From the NCBI RefSeq assembly GCF_002214185.1, contig NZ_CP022161.1, positions 4,959,767 to 5,023,766 on the forward strand: DNA of 64,000 nt. Direction: 5' to 3'. A program made the position numbers and the translations under genes. Below the pieces are notes generated by a model. The model saw only the letters and a program-made list of their open reading frames with translations. It was not told where the DNA came from and made no database searches. Shown in pieces: positions 17,523 through 25,259 of this stretch. The number at the start of each line of letters is the position of its first letter. Within the stretch, counting starts at the first letter, position 1. Source of the stretch: Streptomyces capitiformicae (GTDB taxonomy: Bacteria > Actinomycetota > Actinomycetes > Streptomycetales > Streptomycetaceae).

Positions 17523-18437
17523 ATGCTGCCCTGGAAGCGCCTGATCAGACCCCTGGCCGCCCTGCTGCTGGCCTCTGCCGTGACCGTCGTCCCCGCCACC
17601 ACCGCGGAGGCGGCCGACACGGCAGACACGGCCGATGCTCCGAGATGGGGGTCCCCCCGCTCGAGCGCAGCCGAGAGTGGGGGAGGCTGGAACGACTACT
17701 CCTGCAAACCCTCCCGGGCCCACCCGCGCCCCGTCGTCCTCGTCCACGGAACCCTCGCCAACTCCGTCGACAACTGGCTGGGCCTCGCGCCGTATCTCGT
17801 CAACCGCGGATACTGCGTCTACTCCCTCGACTACGGCCAACTGCCCGGCGTCGCCTTCTTCAACGGCCTCGGCCCCATCGACAAGTCGGCGGAACAACTG
17901 GACGCCTTCGTCGACAAGGTGCTCGCCGCGACCGGCGCCGCCGAGGCCGACCTCGTCGGACACTCACAGGGCGGCATGATGCCCCGTTACTACCTCAAGT
18001 TCCTCGGCGGAGCCGCGGAGGTGAACGCCCTCGTCGGTATCGCACCCTCCAACCACGGCACGAACCTGGGCGGCCTCACCGAACTCCTCAAGTACTTCCC
18101 CGGCGTCGGCGATCTGCTGTCGTCCTCGACCCCGGCCCTCGCCGACCAGGTGGTGGGCTCGCCCTTCATGACCAAGCTCAACGCGGGCGGCGACACCGTC
18201 CCGGGCGTCACGTACACGGTGCTCGCCACCAAGTACGACGAGGTGGTCACGCCGTACCGGTCACAGTTCCTGAACGGGCCCAACGTGCGGAACATCCTCA
18301 TCCAGGACCTGTGCGCCGCCGACCTCTCCGAACACGCGGCGATCGGGCTCATCGACCGCATCGCGTTCCACGAGGTCGCCAACGCCCTCGACCCGGCGCA
18401 CGCGACCCCGACGACCTGCCTTTCGGTCGTCGGCTGA
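17523..18437 (+). CDS. Secreted lipase (alpha/beta hydrolase, lipase class 2) carrying a repeat-encoded insert
   Basis: 304 residues. ATG 17523 follows AAGGAG by nine bases. A signal peptide (KRLIRPLAALLLASAVTVV, cleavage near AEAA, residues 28-31) precedes a mature esterase: PVVLVHGTLANSVDNW (oxyanion), DLVGHSQGGMMPRYYL with nucleophile Ser148, later acidic KYDEVVTPY and HAAIGL candidates for the triad, and paired cysteines (YSCK, GYCVY, DLCAAD, TTCLS). Residues 41-55 (RWGSPRSSAAESGGG) are encoded exactly by a 42-bp REP-like repeat also found downstream at 18587. The insertion is in frame between signal peptide and catalytic domain, so function is probably kept. From memory it resembles SCO1735. 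It likely hydrolyses extracellular acyl esters. Confidence 0.92.
   Translation: MLPWKRLIRPLAALLLASAVTVVPATTAEAADTADTADAPRWGSPRSSAAESGGGWNDYSCKPSRAHPRPVVLVHGTLANSVDNWLGLAPYLVNRGYCVYSLDYGQLPGVAFFNGLGPIDKSAEQLDAFVDKVLAATGAAEADLVGHSQGGMMPRYYLKFLGGAAEVNALVGIAPSNHGTNLGGLTELLKYFPGVGDLLSSSTPALADQVVGSPFMTKLNAGGDTVPGVTYTVLATKYDEVVTPYRSQFLNGPNVRNILIQDLCAADLSEHAAIGLIDRIAFHEVANALDPAHATPTTCLSVVG
17644..17685 (+). repeat. REP-like 42-bp repeat, copy 2, inside the lipase coding sequence
   Basis: Begins GATGGGGGTCCCCCCG and ends AGTGGGGGAG; it matches the reverse complement of 18587-18628 at 40 of 42 positions. Its length is a multiple of three and it contributes 14 codons to the lipase. Confidence 0.88.
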
Positions 18438-18476
18438 CACGTGCAACACATCCGGTGACACGTACGTGTGCCGCGC

Positions 18477-18513
18477 CGGGGCCTGTCCGGCCTGAGCCGC
18501 CGGACAGGCCCCG
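18477..18513 (+). terminator. Strong hairpin after the lipase gene
   Basis: Fifteen-bp perfect stem (18477-18491 with 18499-18513, arm CGGGGCCTGTCCGGC) around a seven-base loop, 40 bp after the lipase stop. Streptomyces terminators often lack a T-run. Confidence 0.8.
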
Positions 18514-18586
18514 CAGCAAGCCAAGCGCTCCGCTGGAAGTACCGAGACACGCCGACGATCGTCTTCGGCGCCGTCGTGGCTGGTCG

Positions 18587-18628
18587 CTCCCCCACGCTCG
18601 GCTGCGCTCGCGCGGGGGGACCCCCATC
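18587..18628 (-). repeat. REP-like 42-bp repeat, copy 3, inverted and intergenic
   Basis: Reverse orientation of the copy at 17644, with two base differences. It lies between the lipase terminator and the dienelactone hydrolase promoter region. Confidence 0.85.
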
Positions 18629-18753
18629 GCGGCGGAGCCGCAGAATGTTCCGCCCCGCGCCCCGTCAGGGTGCGGCCGGACCTCAGCGGACTTCGCCCGA
18701 TCTGCTGAGCCTCAGGAAACCGCGAGATCCGCTGCTGAGGGCGGGTACGGAAG

Positions 18754-18776
18754 ATCCTTATGGTCGCCTTAAGGAT
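18754..18776. promoter_or_regulatory. Inverted repeat upstream of dienelactone hydrolase
   Basis: ATCCTTA-N9-TAAGGAT, 126 bp before the next start. A possible operator; no regulator is encoded adjacent. The rest of the 18640-18902 interval shows nothing recognisable. Confidence 0.35.
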
Positions 18777-18902
18777 GGGCTAACCGAGGGCTCAGGAACG
18801 GGGGTTGAAGGGCGCAAAGGTGACCGGAGATGATCCGTTTCTTACCTGGACGCGTGACACTGTGGTCGTTCCTGTCAGTTGGAGAGCAGAAGAGGAGCGC
18901 CC

Positions 18903-19673
18903 ATGACCGCCGTGCGTGGAACATCCGTGGACATCGCCACCGAGGACGGTACGGCCGACGCCTATCTCGCCCACCCCGACGACGACGCCGCGCACCCGGC
19001 GGTCCTGTTCTACATGGACGCGTTCGGACTGCGGCCCCATCTGAAGGCGATGGCCGACCGGCTGGCCGGCGCCGGATACACGGTCCTCGTGCCCAATCTC
19101 TTCCACCGCAGGAAGCGGACCCCCGTGTTCGACCTGCCCGACTTCATCGACACGGAGGCGCGACCCGACCTGTGGGACCAGATCCTGCCGGTCATGCTCT
19201 CGCTGACCCCGGAACTGGCGATGCGGGACGCGGAGGCGTACCTGGGATGGCTGGCCGACTGCCCGCGGGCCGCCGCCGGGCCCGTCGGCGTCACCGGCTA
19301 CTGCATGGGCGCCCGCCTGGCCCTGATGACCGCCGGCGCCTTCCCGGAGCGGGTCGCGGCCGCGGCCGGGTTCCACGGGGGCCGGCTCGCGACCGACGCC
19401 CCGGACAGCCCCCACCTGGCGGCGCCCCGCATCACCGGCGAGGTGTACTTCGGTCACGCCGACAACGACCCGTCCCTGCCGCCGGAGCAGATCGACCTGC
19501 TCGACAAGGCGTTCACCGAGGCCGGAGTCCGCCACCGCACCGAGGTGTACACGGGCGCCGCGCACGGCTACACGCAGGCCGACACCGCCGCGTACGACGC
19601 CGAGGCGACGGAACGCCACTGGGCCGCGCTGCTGGACCTGTTCGACCGCGCTCTTTTGAAGGCCCGGTCATGA
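18903..19673 (+). CDS. Dienelactone hydrolase family protein
   Basis: 256 residues, ATG 18903 after GAGGAG. It is an alpha/beta hydrolase of the DLH type, whose nucleophile is cysteine: GYCMGARL places it at Cys134. YFGHADNDPS should hold the Asp and GAAHGYT the His of the Cys-Asp-His triad. AVLFYMDAFGLRPHLKAMAD and VLVPNLFHR are the typical N-terminal strands. The classical enzyme opens dienelactones in chlorocatechol degradation, but many Streptomyces homologues act on unknown esters or lactones. The acetyltransferase gene follows with a 4-bp ATGA overlap, implying coexpression. Confidence 0.92.
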   Translation: MTAVRGTSVDIATEDGTADAYLAHPDDDAAHPAVLFYMDAFGLRPHLKAMADRLAGAGYTVLVPNLFHRRKRTPVFDLPDFIDTEARPDLWDQILPVMLSLTPELAMRDAEAYLGWLADCPRAAAGPVGVTGYCMGARLALMTAGAFPERVAAAAGFHGGRLATDAPDSPHLAAPRITGEVYFGHADNDPSLPPEQIDLLDKAFTEAGVRHRTEVYTGAAHGYTQADTAAYDAEATERHWAALLDLFDRALLKARS

Positions 19674-20146
19674 CAGAGGTGCCGGGCGACCACGGCATCG
19701 GTGACCCAGGCATCAGGCAGGCGGGCCCCGCCGACGTGGCCGCCGTGAAGGCCGTGACGGATGCCGCGTACCACCACTACATCGAGCGCATCGGACGGCT
19801 GCCGCAGCCCATGGAGTCGGACCACGCGGCGAACGTGGCCGCGGGGCGGGTCTTCGTCACCGGAGACCCCGTGATCGGCCTGGTGGTCGTCGACGCACGC
19901 GAGGACCATCTGTTCCTCGACAACATCGCCGTCCACCCCGACACCCACGGTCGGGGCGTCGGGCGGCGGCTGCTGGAATTCGTGGACACACGCGCGCGTG
20001 CCCTCGGTCTGTCCGAGGTCAGGCTCTACACGAACGCGCTGATGTGGGAGAACCAGAAGATCTACCCGAGGTTCGGGTACGTGGTCGTGGAGCGTCGCGT
20101 GGACGGGATCCACGACTTGGTCCACTACCGCAAACGGCTTGCCTGA
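19670..20146 (+). CDS. GNAT family N-acetyltransferase
   Basis: 158 residues. The start overlaps the dienelactone hydrolase stop. The GNAT core is clear: IRQAGPADVAAVKAVTDAAY at the N-terminus, HLFLDNIAVHPDTHGRGVGRRLLEF (only partly quoted: DNIAVHPDTHGRGVGRRLL) forming beta4 and the acetyl-CoA pyrophosphate loop (R/Q-x-x-G-x-G/A), then VRLYTNALMWENQKIYPRFG, the beta5-alpha4 segment including the conserved tyrosine of YPRFGY. The acceptor substrate is not predictable. Coupling to the upstream hydrolase suggests a shared pathway or only shared transcription. Confidence 0.9.
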   Translation: MTEVPGDHGIGDPGIRQAGPADVAAVKAVTDAAYHHYIERIGRLPQPMESDHAANVAAGRVFVTGDPVIGLVVVDAREDHLFLDNIAVHPDTHGRGVGRRLLEFVDTRARALGLSEVRLYTNALMWENQKIYPRFGYVVVERRVDGIHDLVHYRKRLA

Positions 20147-20186
20147 CGGTCGGTTGCTTGGGGCGGACGGGCGGGGCCGGATGGCC

Positions 20187-20321
20187 TCAGCCGTCCGGCC
20201 ACCAGGTGCGTGCGATGTCCTTTCGCACTTCCCGGCGCTCGACGGGGCGTTCGTCCGCCTCTTCCCGCATCCGGCGGGACTCGGACTTCCTCAGGGGCTT
20301 CTGCACGGTCGTACGGCGCAT
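20187..20321 (-). CDS. 44-residue basic protein
   Basis: A short gene on the minus strand, starting MRRTTVQKPLRKSESRRMRE and ending ARTWWPDG. ATG 20321 is preceded by a near-ideal AAGGAGG six bases upstream, and the frame runs without interruption to TGA. The product is highly charged (many Arg, Lys and Glu) and mostly predicted helix, with a tryptophan pair at the end. No domain was recognised. The strong ribosome site and skewed composition support real coding. It could bind nucleic acid or a partner protein, but that is speculation. Confidence 0.65.
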   Translation of the reverse strand: MRRTTVQKPLRKSESRRMREEADERPVERREVRKDIARTWWPDG

Positions 20322-20401
20322 GGCTGCCTCCTTGCGTCTACCGGATTCCGCGGTTTCACGGAGGTAGACCCTTTCCGGGAGCGTTACTCATCGGTCGTGC
20401 T

Positions 20402-20449
20402 CTGTCAGTGGCGGTTGTCACCATCTGGACTGTCAGTGGCAGGTGTCAC
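20402..20449 (+). promoter_or_regulatory. Two direct CTGTCAGTGGC-type repeats before methyltransferase
   Basis: Near-identical 20-bp units at 20402-20421 and 20430-20449 (18 of 20 positions alike), each TGTCAGTGGC followed by TGTCAC. TGTCAGTG is the upstream half of the LexA-independent DNA-damage (PafBC-type) promoter motif as recalled, but the TANNNT half is not seen at the expected distance. Confidence 0.4.
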
Positions 20450-20458
20450 TCTGGCGGC

Positions 20459-21118
20459 ATGACCAACATCGACGACGACGAAACCTCCCGAGCCCCCGAA
20501 ACCCCGAAGAACTCGGCGGCGAACGACCCGCCCGCGACCGTCGACTGGGACGCGGAGGCGGCCGCGTTCGACGACGAACCCGATCATGGCCTGCGGGATC
20601 CCGCCGTACGGGACGCCTGGGCGACCCGGCTGCGGGGCTGGCTGCCGCGCCGGCCCTGCGACGTACTGGACGTCGGTTGCGGCACCGGCACCCTGTCGCT
20701 TCTCGCGACCGAACAGGGGCACCGGGCGACCGGCGTCGACAGCTCCCCGGCCATGGTCGGCCTCGCGCGCGGCAAGCTCGCCGGGCGCCCCGCCGTGTTC
20801 CTCGTCGGCGACGCGGTGGCCCCGCCGGTGGGGGAGGAGCGCTTCGACGTCGTCCTCGTCCGCCACGTCCTGTGGGCCCTGCCCGATCCGGGGCGCGCCC
20901 TGCGCCACTGGTGCGGGCTGCTGCGGCCCGGAGGGCGGCTCGTGCTGGTCGAGGGGGTGTGGGGCACGGTCGGTCCGGTCGGGATGTCCGCCGAGCGGCT
21001 GACCGGGCTGCTCGCGCCGCTGGTGTCCGACGTACGGGTGGAGCTGCTGTCGGACGAGGCGTCGCTGTGGGGGAAGGCGGTCGAGGACGAGCGGTACGCG
21101 GTGGTGGCCCGTCCTTGA
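20459..21118 (+). CDS. Class I SAM-dependent methyltransferase
   Basis: 219 residues from ATG 20459. The methyltransferase fold is clear: CDVLDVGCGTGTLSLLA is motif I (SAM binding), GHRATGVDSSPAMVGLAR provides the acidic ribose ligand, PPVGEERFDVVLVRHVLWAL is motif II/post-II, and LLRPGGRLVLVEGVWG is motif III. The Asp/Glu-rich first 40 residues are probably disordered. It resembles UbiE/Methyltransf_11 enzymes; the acceptor is unknown. The start lies only 10 bp after a pair of TGTCAGTG repeats, so the mRNA may be leaderless or nearly so. A MITE follows the stop at once. Confidence 0.9.
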   Translation: MTNIDDDETSRAPETPKNSAANDPPATVDWDAEAAAFDDEPDHGLRDPAVRDAWATRLRGWLPRRPCDVLDVGCGTGTLSLLATEQGHRATGVDSSPAMVGLARGKLAGRPAVFLVGDAVAPPVGEERFDVVLVRHVLWALPDPGRALRHWCGLLRPGGRLVLVEGVWGTVGPVGMSAERLTGLLAPLVSDVRVELLSDEASLWGKAVEDERYAVVARP

Positions 21119-21122
21119 CCGG

Positions 21123-21303
21123 CTAGGGCGTGTTGCGAAAGTCCCGCCTGCCGCCCGACGCCTGGCACGCACTCTCGCCGCACCGGGCGAAAGCCCAAGT
21201 ACATCCAGTACGAGGGCTTCCGCCCGGCACGCCGAGAGCACGCACCAGACGCCGCTCGGCCCGCCCTCCGGGCGGACGACGGGACTTTCGCAACACGCCC
21301 TAG
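21123..21303. mobile_element. 181-bp MITE with CTAG target duplication
   Basis: CTAG at 21123-21126 and 21300-21303 bracket exact terminal inverted repeats (GGCGTGTTGCGAAAGTCCCG and its complement). The interior is itself a long imperfect hairpin centred near 21211 and has no gene. It sits between convergent genes and its right CTAG supplies the TAG stop of the DUF402 gene. Similar non-autonomous elements are frequent in Streptomyces genomes (from memory). Confidence 0.85.
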
Positions 21304-21803
21304 GCCAGCAGCGACTCCAGGCCGCCGTCGACGGTGGCCAACACCTCCAGCTCGTCGAGGGCGGCGACAGCGGCCGCCGCGGCTTCGGGGTCGCTCTCCG
21401 AGAGCCCGCTCTCCTCGAACTCGTCCTCGTCCAGCCGCAGTACGGTCGTGCCGTCCGCGGAGCGCCACAGGTCCAGGTCGAGGTCCTCGACGACGAGTTC
21501 ACCGCCGGACAGCGTGGCCGGGCGTGTGATGTCGCAGTACCAGCCCTTCAGCCGGCCCTGCCCGTCGCGCACCTCCTTCACGGCGTACCACCGGTCGCGC
21601 CAGTAGTACTCGGTGAAGACATCACCCGGCTCGAACCGTACGAAGCCGAAGTCCCGTACGCCGTCGCTCGCCCAGTCCGCGCGCACGGTGACCCGGACGC
21701 CGTCGTCGCCGAGCAGCCGCGCGGGGTAACGGATCTTCGTACGGCCCGCCTTGAGCAGGACGACGTCCAACTCGACAGTCGACTCAGCCGAGTTCGCGGA
21801 CAT
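21300..21803 (-). CDS. DUF402 family protein
   Basis: 167 residues starting MSANSAESTVELDVVLLKAG. DUF402 features include RYPARLLGDDG, FGFVRFEPGDVFTEYYWRDR, WYAVKEV and LKGWYCDITRP, followed by a strictly acidic LVVEDLDLDLW where paired Asp residues bind metal in characterised nucleotide pyrophosphatases of this family. The C-terminal third (EDEFEESGLSESDPEAAAAA) is an acidic helical tail. The stop codon TAG lies within the target duplication of the adjacent MITE, so the last residues may have been altered by insertion. Its start overlaps the end of the upstream acetyltransferase gene by 20 bp, indicating one operon. Confidence 0.88.
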   Translation of the reverse strand: MSANSAESTVELDVVLLKAGRTKIRYPARLLGDDGVRVTVRADWASDGVRDFGFVRFEPGDVFTEYYWRDRWYAVKEVRDGQGRLKGWYCDITRPATLSGGELVVEDLDLDLWRSADGTTVLRLDEDEFEESGLSESDPEAAAAAVAALDELEVLATVDGGLESLLA

Positions 21804-22713
21804 AGCGCACCTCCGTCGCGCACATTTCGTAGCCGAACCACTTGTTGATCGCGATCATGGGCCCATTGCCGGCGTCGTTGCTCGTGAACGCCTCCGTGTA
21901 ACCGGCGGCGCGGGCGCGGTGCAGGGAGTCGTTCTTGGCGAGCTTCGCGAGGCCCCGGCCGCGGAAGGCGCGGGCCGTGCCCGTCATACCGGTGAAGTAG
22001 CGGTTCCGGCCGTCCGTATGGACCGCGGTGAACGCGGCCGGGGTGCCGTCCACCATGACCACCGTGCTCAGGTCGTGGTCGAGAAGAGGATGGCGGTAGG
22101 TCTCGGCGACCCACTGCTCGTAGTCGTCGAACTCCGCGTCCAGATCGCTCGGTTCGTCCAGTGTCGCCTCCGCGTCCAGGTCGAACAGGGGGCGCGGGTC
22201 GTCGGCGAAGTCGGCGGCCGTGCGCAGTTCGGCGTCCGGTGGTGGGGACTGGATCGGCGGGAGGGTGCCGTTCGCCAGGTCCAGGCGGAGGAAGTGGGCC
22301 GAGCGGCTGCTCGTGTAGCCGCGCCGCTCGGCGAACGCGCGGTTGTCCGGGGTGTCCAGCACCCAGGAGAGCAGCCGGATCGCCCCCACCGCGGCCAGCC
22401 GCTCCTCGGCGGCGCGCACCAGCAGCCCGCCCGCGCCCCGGCGCACGTGCTCCGGGTGCACATACACGTTGAGGCTGCCCTGGCCCGGTACGGGGCTGTC
22501 GTGGACGATGCCCAGCTGTACCGTGCCGATCACCTCGCCGTCCGCCTCGGCCACCAACTGCTGGTAGTGGGCCTCGGCGGGTGCGCTGGTGGCGGCGTGG
22601 AGGAGGGACTCGGCGGTGCTGACCATGAAGGGCAGGGCCCGCCTTCGTACGTCGGCGAACGCCTCGGCGTCCGCGGGGTCGGCGGTGCGGAGGTCGCGCA
22701 CGATCAGTGTCAT
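21784..22713 (-). CDS. Acetyltransferase with two GNAT domains
   Basis: 309 residues from ATG 22713. The N-terminal domain shows VIGTVQLGIVHDSP and LNVYVHPEHVRRGAGGLLVR (acetyl-CoA loop RRGAGG). A second domain holds LSTVVMVDGTPAAFTAVHTD, TGMTGTARAFRGRGLAKLAK (loop RGRGLA), EAFTSNDAGNGPMIAINKWF and GYEMC. Tandem GNAT architecture is shared with mycothiol synthase and several antibiotic-modifying enzymes, but the sequence is not obviously MshD. The gene diverges from the GntR regulator with 71 bp between starts and precedes DUF402 in an apparent operon, so the GntR protein may control it. Confidence 0.88.
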   Translation of the reverse strand: MTLIVRDLRTADPADAEAFADVRRRALPFMVSTAESLLHAATSAPAEAHYQQLVAEADGEVIGTVQLGIVHDSPVPGQGSLNVYVHPEHVRRGAGGLLVRAAEERLAAVGAIRLLSWVLDTPDNRAFAERRGYTSSRSAHFLRLDLANGTLPPIQSPPPDAELRTAADFADDPRPLFDLDAEATLDEPSDLDAEFDDYEQWVAETYRHPLLDHDLSTVVMVDGTPAAFTAVHTDGRNRYFTGMTGTARAFRGRGLAKLAKNDSLHRARAAGYTEAFTSNDAGNGPMIAINKWFGYEMCATEVRYVRELG

Positions 22714-22784
22714 GTGAGCGCACGGTACGCGTGAGGTGCGGTTGGCTGCCTTCGATTTTCCGGTGGGTACGGGACAATCGCCGC

Positions 22785-23153
22785 GTGACCTTGAACATTC
22801 GTATCGTGGAGGGGGCCGCGCCGTACGAGCAGGTGCGGGCCCAGATCTCGGAACAGGCCCGCTCCGGGGCGCTGCCCGTGGGGTATCGATTGCCGACCGT
22901 GCGGGGGCTCGCCGAGGAACTCGGGCTCGCCGCCAACACCGTCGCCAAGGCGTATCGGGCGCTGGAGACGGACGGGGTGATCGAGACACGGGGCCGCAAC
23001 GGAACGTTCGTGGCTGCCGCCGGCTCGGCCGCGGAACGGGAGGCCGCCGGGGCTGCGCAGGCCTACGCCGAGCGGGTGCGGCGCCTGGGGCTGAGTGAGC
23101 CGGACGCGCTGGCCGCGGCCCGGGATGCCCTGCGGGCGGCGTACGGGGAGTAG
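22785..23153 (+). CDS. Short GntR regulator (YtrA-like)
   Basis: 122 residues from GTG 22785, chosen because the protein then begins VTLNIRIVEGAAPYEQVRAQ. The winged helix is complete: QISEQARSGALPVGYRLPTV, RGLAEELGLAANTVAKAYRA (recognition helix) and LETDGVIETRGRNGTFVAAA. There is no effector-binding domain, only a 45-residue helical tail that probably dimerises, as in the YtrA subgroup, whose members usually repress an adjacent transporter or their own operon. No transporter is next door; the divergent GNAT-DUF402 operon is the most likely target. Confidence 0.9.
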   Translation: MTLNIRIVEGAAPYEQVRAQISEQARSGALPVGYRLPTVRGLAEELGLAANTVAKAYRALETDGVIETRGRNGTFVAAAGSAAEREAAGAAQAYAERVRRLGLSEPDALAAARDALRAAYGE

Positions 23154-23199
23154 GCATCCCGAAATGTCTTTTTTCACGGATTTTCCCGGATTTCCGCGG

Positions 23200-23970
23200 C
23201 TACGCCCGTGCCAGCTTCTCCGGTGTTCGTGTCACCTTCAGGCCCGCCCCCCTCGCCGTCCGTGCGAACGTCATCGCGTCCTCCACCGCCGCCGCGTGCG
23301 GGTCGTTGTTGAAGTACGCGTAGACGTCGCGGTCGGCGGGCCAGGTGTCGGTGATGCGGTGCGCCCACGTCGTGAGGGCCTGGCGGCCGTAGTGAGGCCA
23401 GGGGCGGGCGCGGCCCACGTGGAAGCGGAGGTAGCCCCAGTCGGTGGTGCGCCAGAGAGGGGTGGCGGGGCGGGACTCGACGTCGGCCCAGCAGAGGGCC
23501 GCGCCCCGGCTCTCCAGGACCTCGCGGACCTCGTCCGTCCACCAGGAGTCGTGGCGGGGTTCCACGGCGATTCGGGTACCGCGAGGGAAACAGGCCAGGC
23601 AGGCGTCCAGGAGGTCGGGGTCGGCGCGGAGGGTGGGCGGGAGCTGGAGGAGGATCGGGCCCAGGCGGTCGCCCAGGCCCGCGGCACGGGTCATCAGGCG
23701 GTCCACCGGCTCCTCGGGGTCCCGCAACCGCTTGATGTGGGTCAGGAAGCGGCTCGCCTTCACCGCGACCACGAAACCCGGCGGGGTGCGCTCCCGCCAG
23801 GCCTCGAACGTCACGCGTGCCGGCAACCGGTAGAACGCGTTGTTGTTCTCCACCGTGGCGAAATGCTCGGCGTACTCCTCAAGCCACAGCCGGGTGGGAC
23901 AGTCCTCCGGGTAGAGGGCGCCCCGCCAGTCCTTGTACTGCCACCCCGACGTGCCGACGAACAGGGTCAT
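23200..23970 (-). CDS. DUF72 family protein
   Basis: 256 residues, a TIM-barrel family of unknown activity. Signature pieces are FVGTSGWQYKDWRGALYPED at the start, VENNNAFYRLPARVTFEAWR, FVVAVKASRFLTHIKRL, RLGPILLQLPPTLRADPDLL, IAVEPRHDSWW (conserved E-x-R-H), WGYLRFHVG and VYAYFNNDPHAAAVEDAM. Length matches the family (about 240-260). Members are widespread and often single genes; relatives have been proposed to act on nucleic acids or sugars, but no reaction is established. It converges on the GntR gene and lies in tandem with the AAA ATPase gene upstream. Confidence 0.93.
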   Translation of the reverse strand: MTLFVGTSGWQYKDWRGALYPEDCPTRLWLEEYAEHFATVENNNAFYRLPARVTFEAWRERTPPGFVVAVKASRFLTHIKRLRDPEEPVDRLMTRAAGLGDRLGPILLQLPPTLRADPDLLDACLACFPRGTRIAVEPRHDSWWTDEVREVLESRGAALCWADVESRPATPLWRTTDWGYLRFHVGRARPWPHYGRQALTTWAHRITDTWPADRDVYAYFNNDPHAAAVEDAMTFARTARGAGLKVTRTPEKLARA

Positions 23971-24020
23971 ACCTCCATGAAAGCACCGTTCGTGGAGGCA
24001 CCACAGGTTTCATGGAAGCC

Positions 24021-25133
<1,113 letters not shown>

Positions 25134-25259
25134 CGAGGGCTCCCGTGCATCCGCTTTCCGTAGCGCGCCGAATCCTGTCGGCGGCGACGGCGACCCCGGC
25201 TCAGGAGTTCACCGCGGAAGCTCCCCCACCGCCACCTCGCGCCGTTACTGTTGCCCTTG

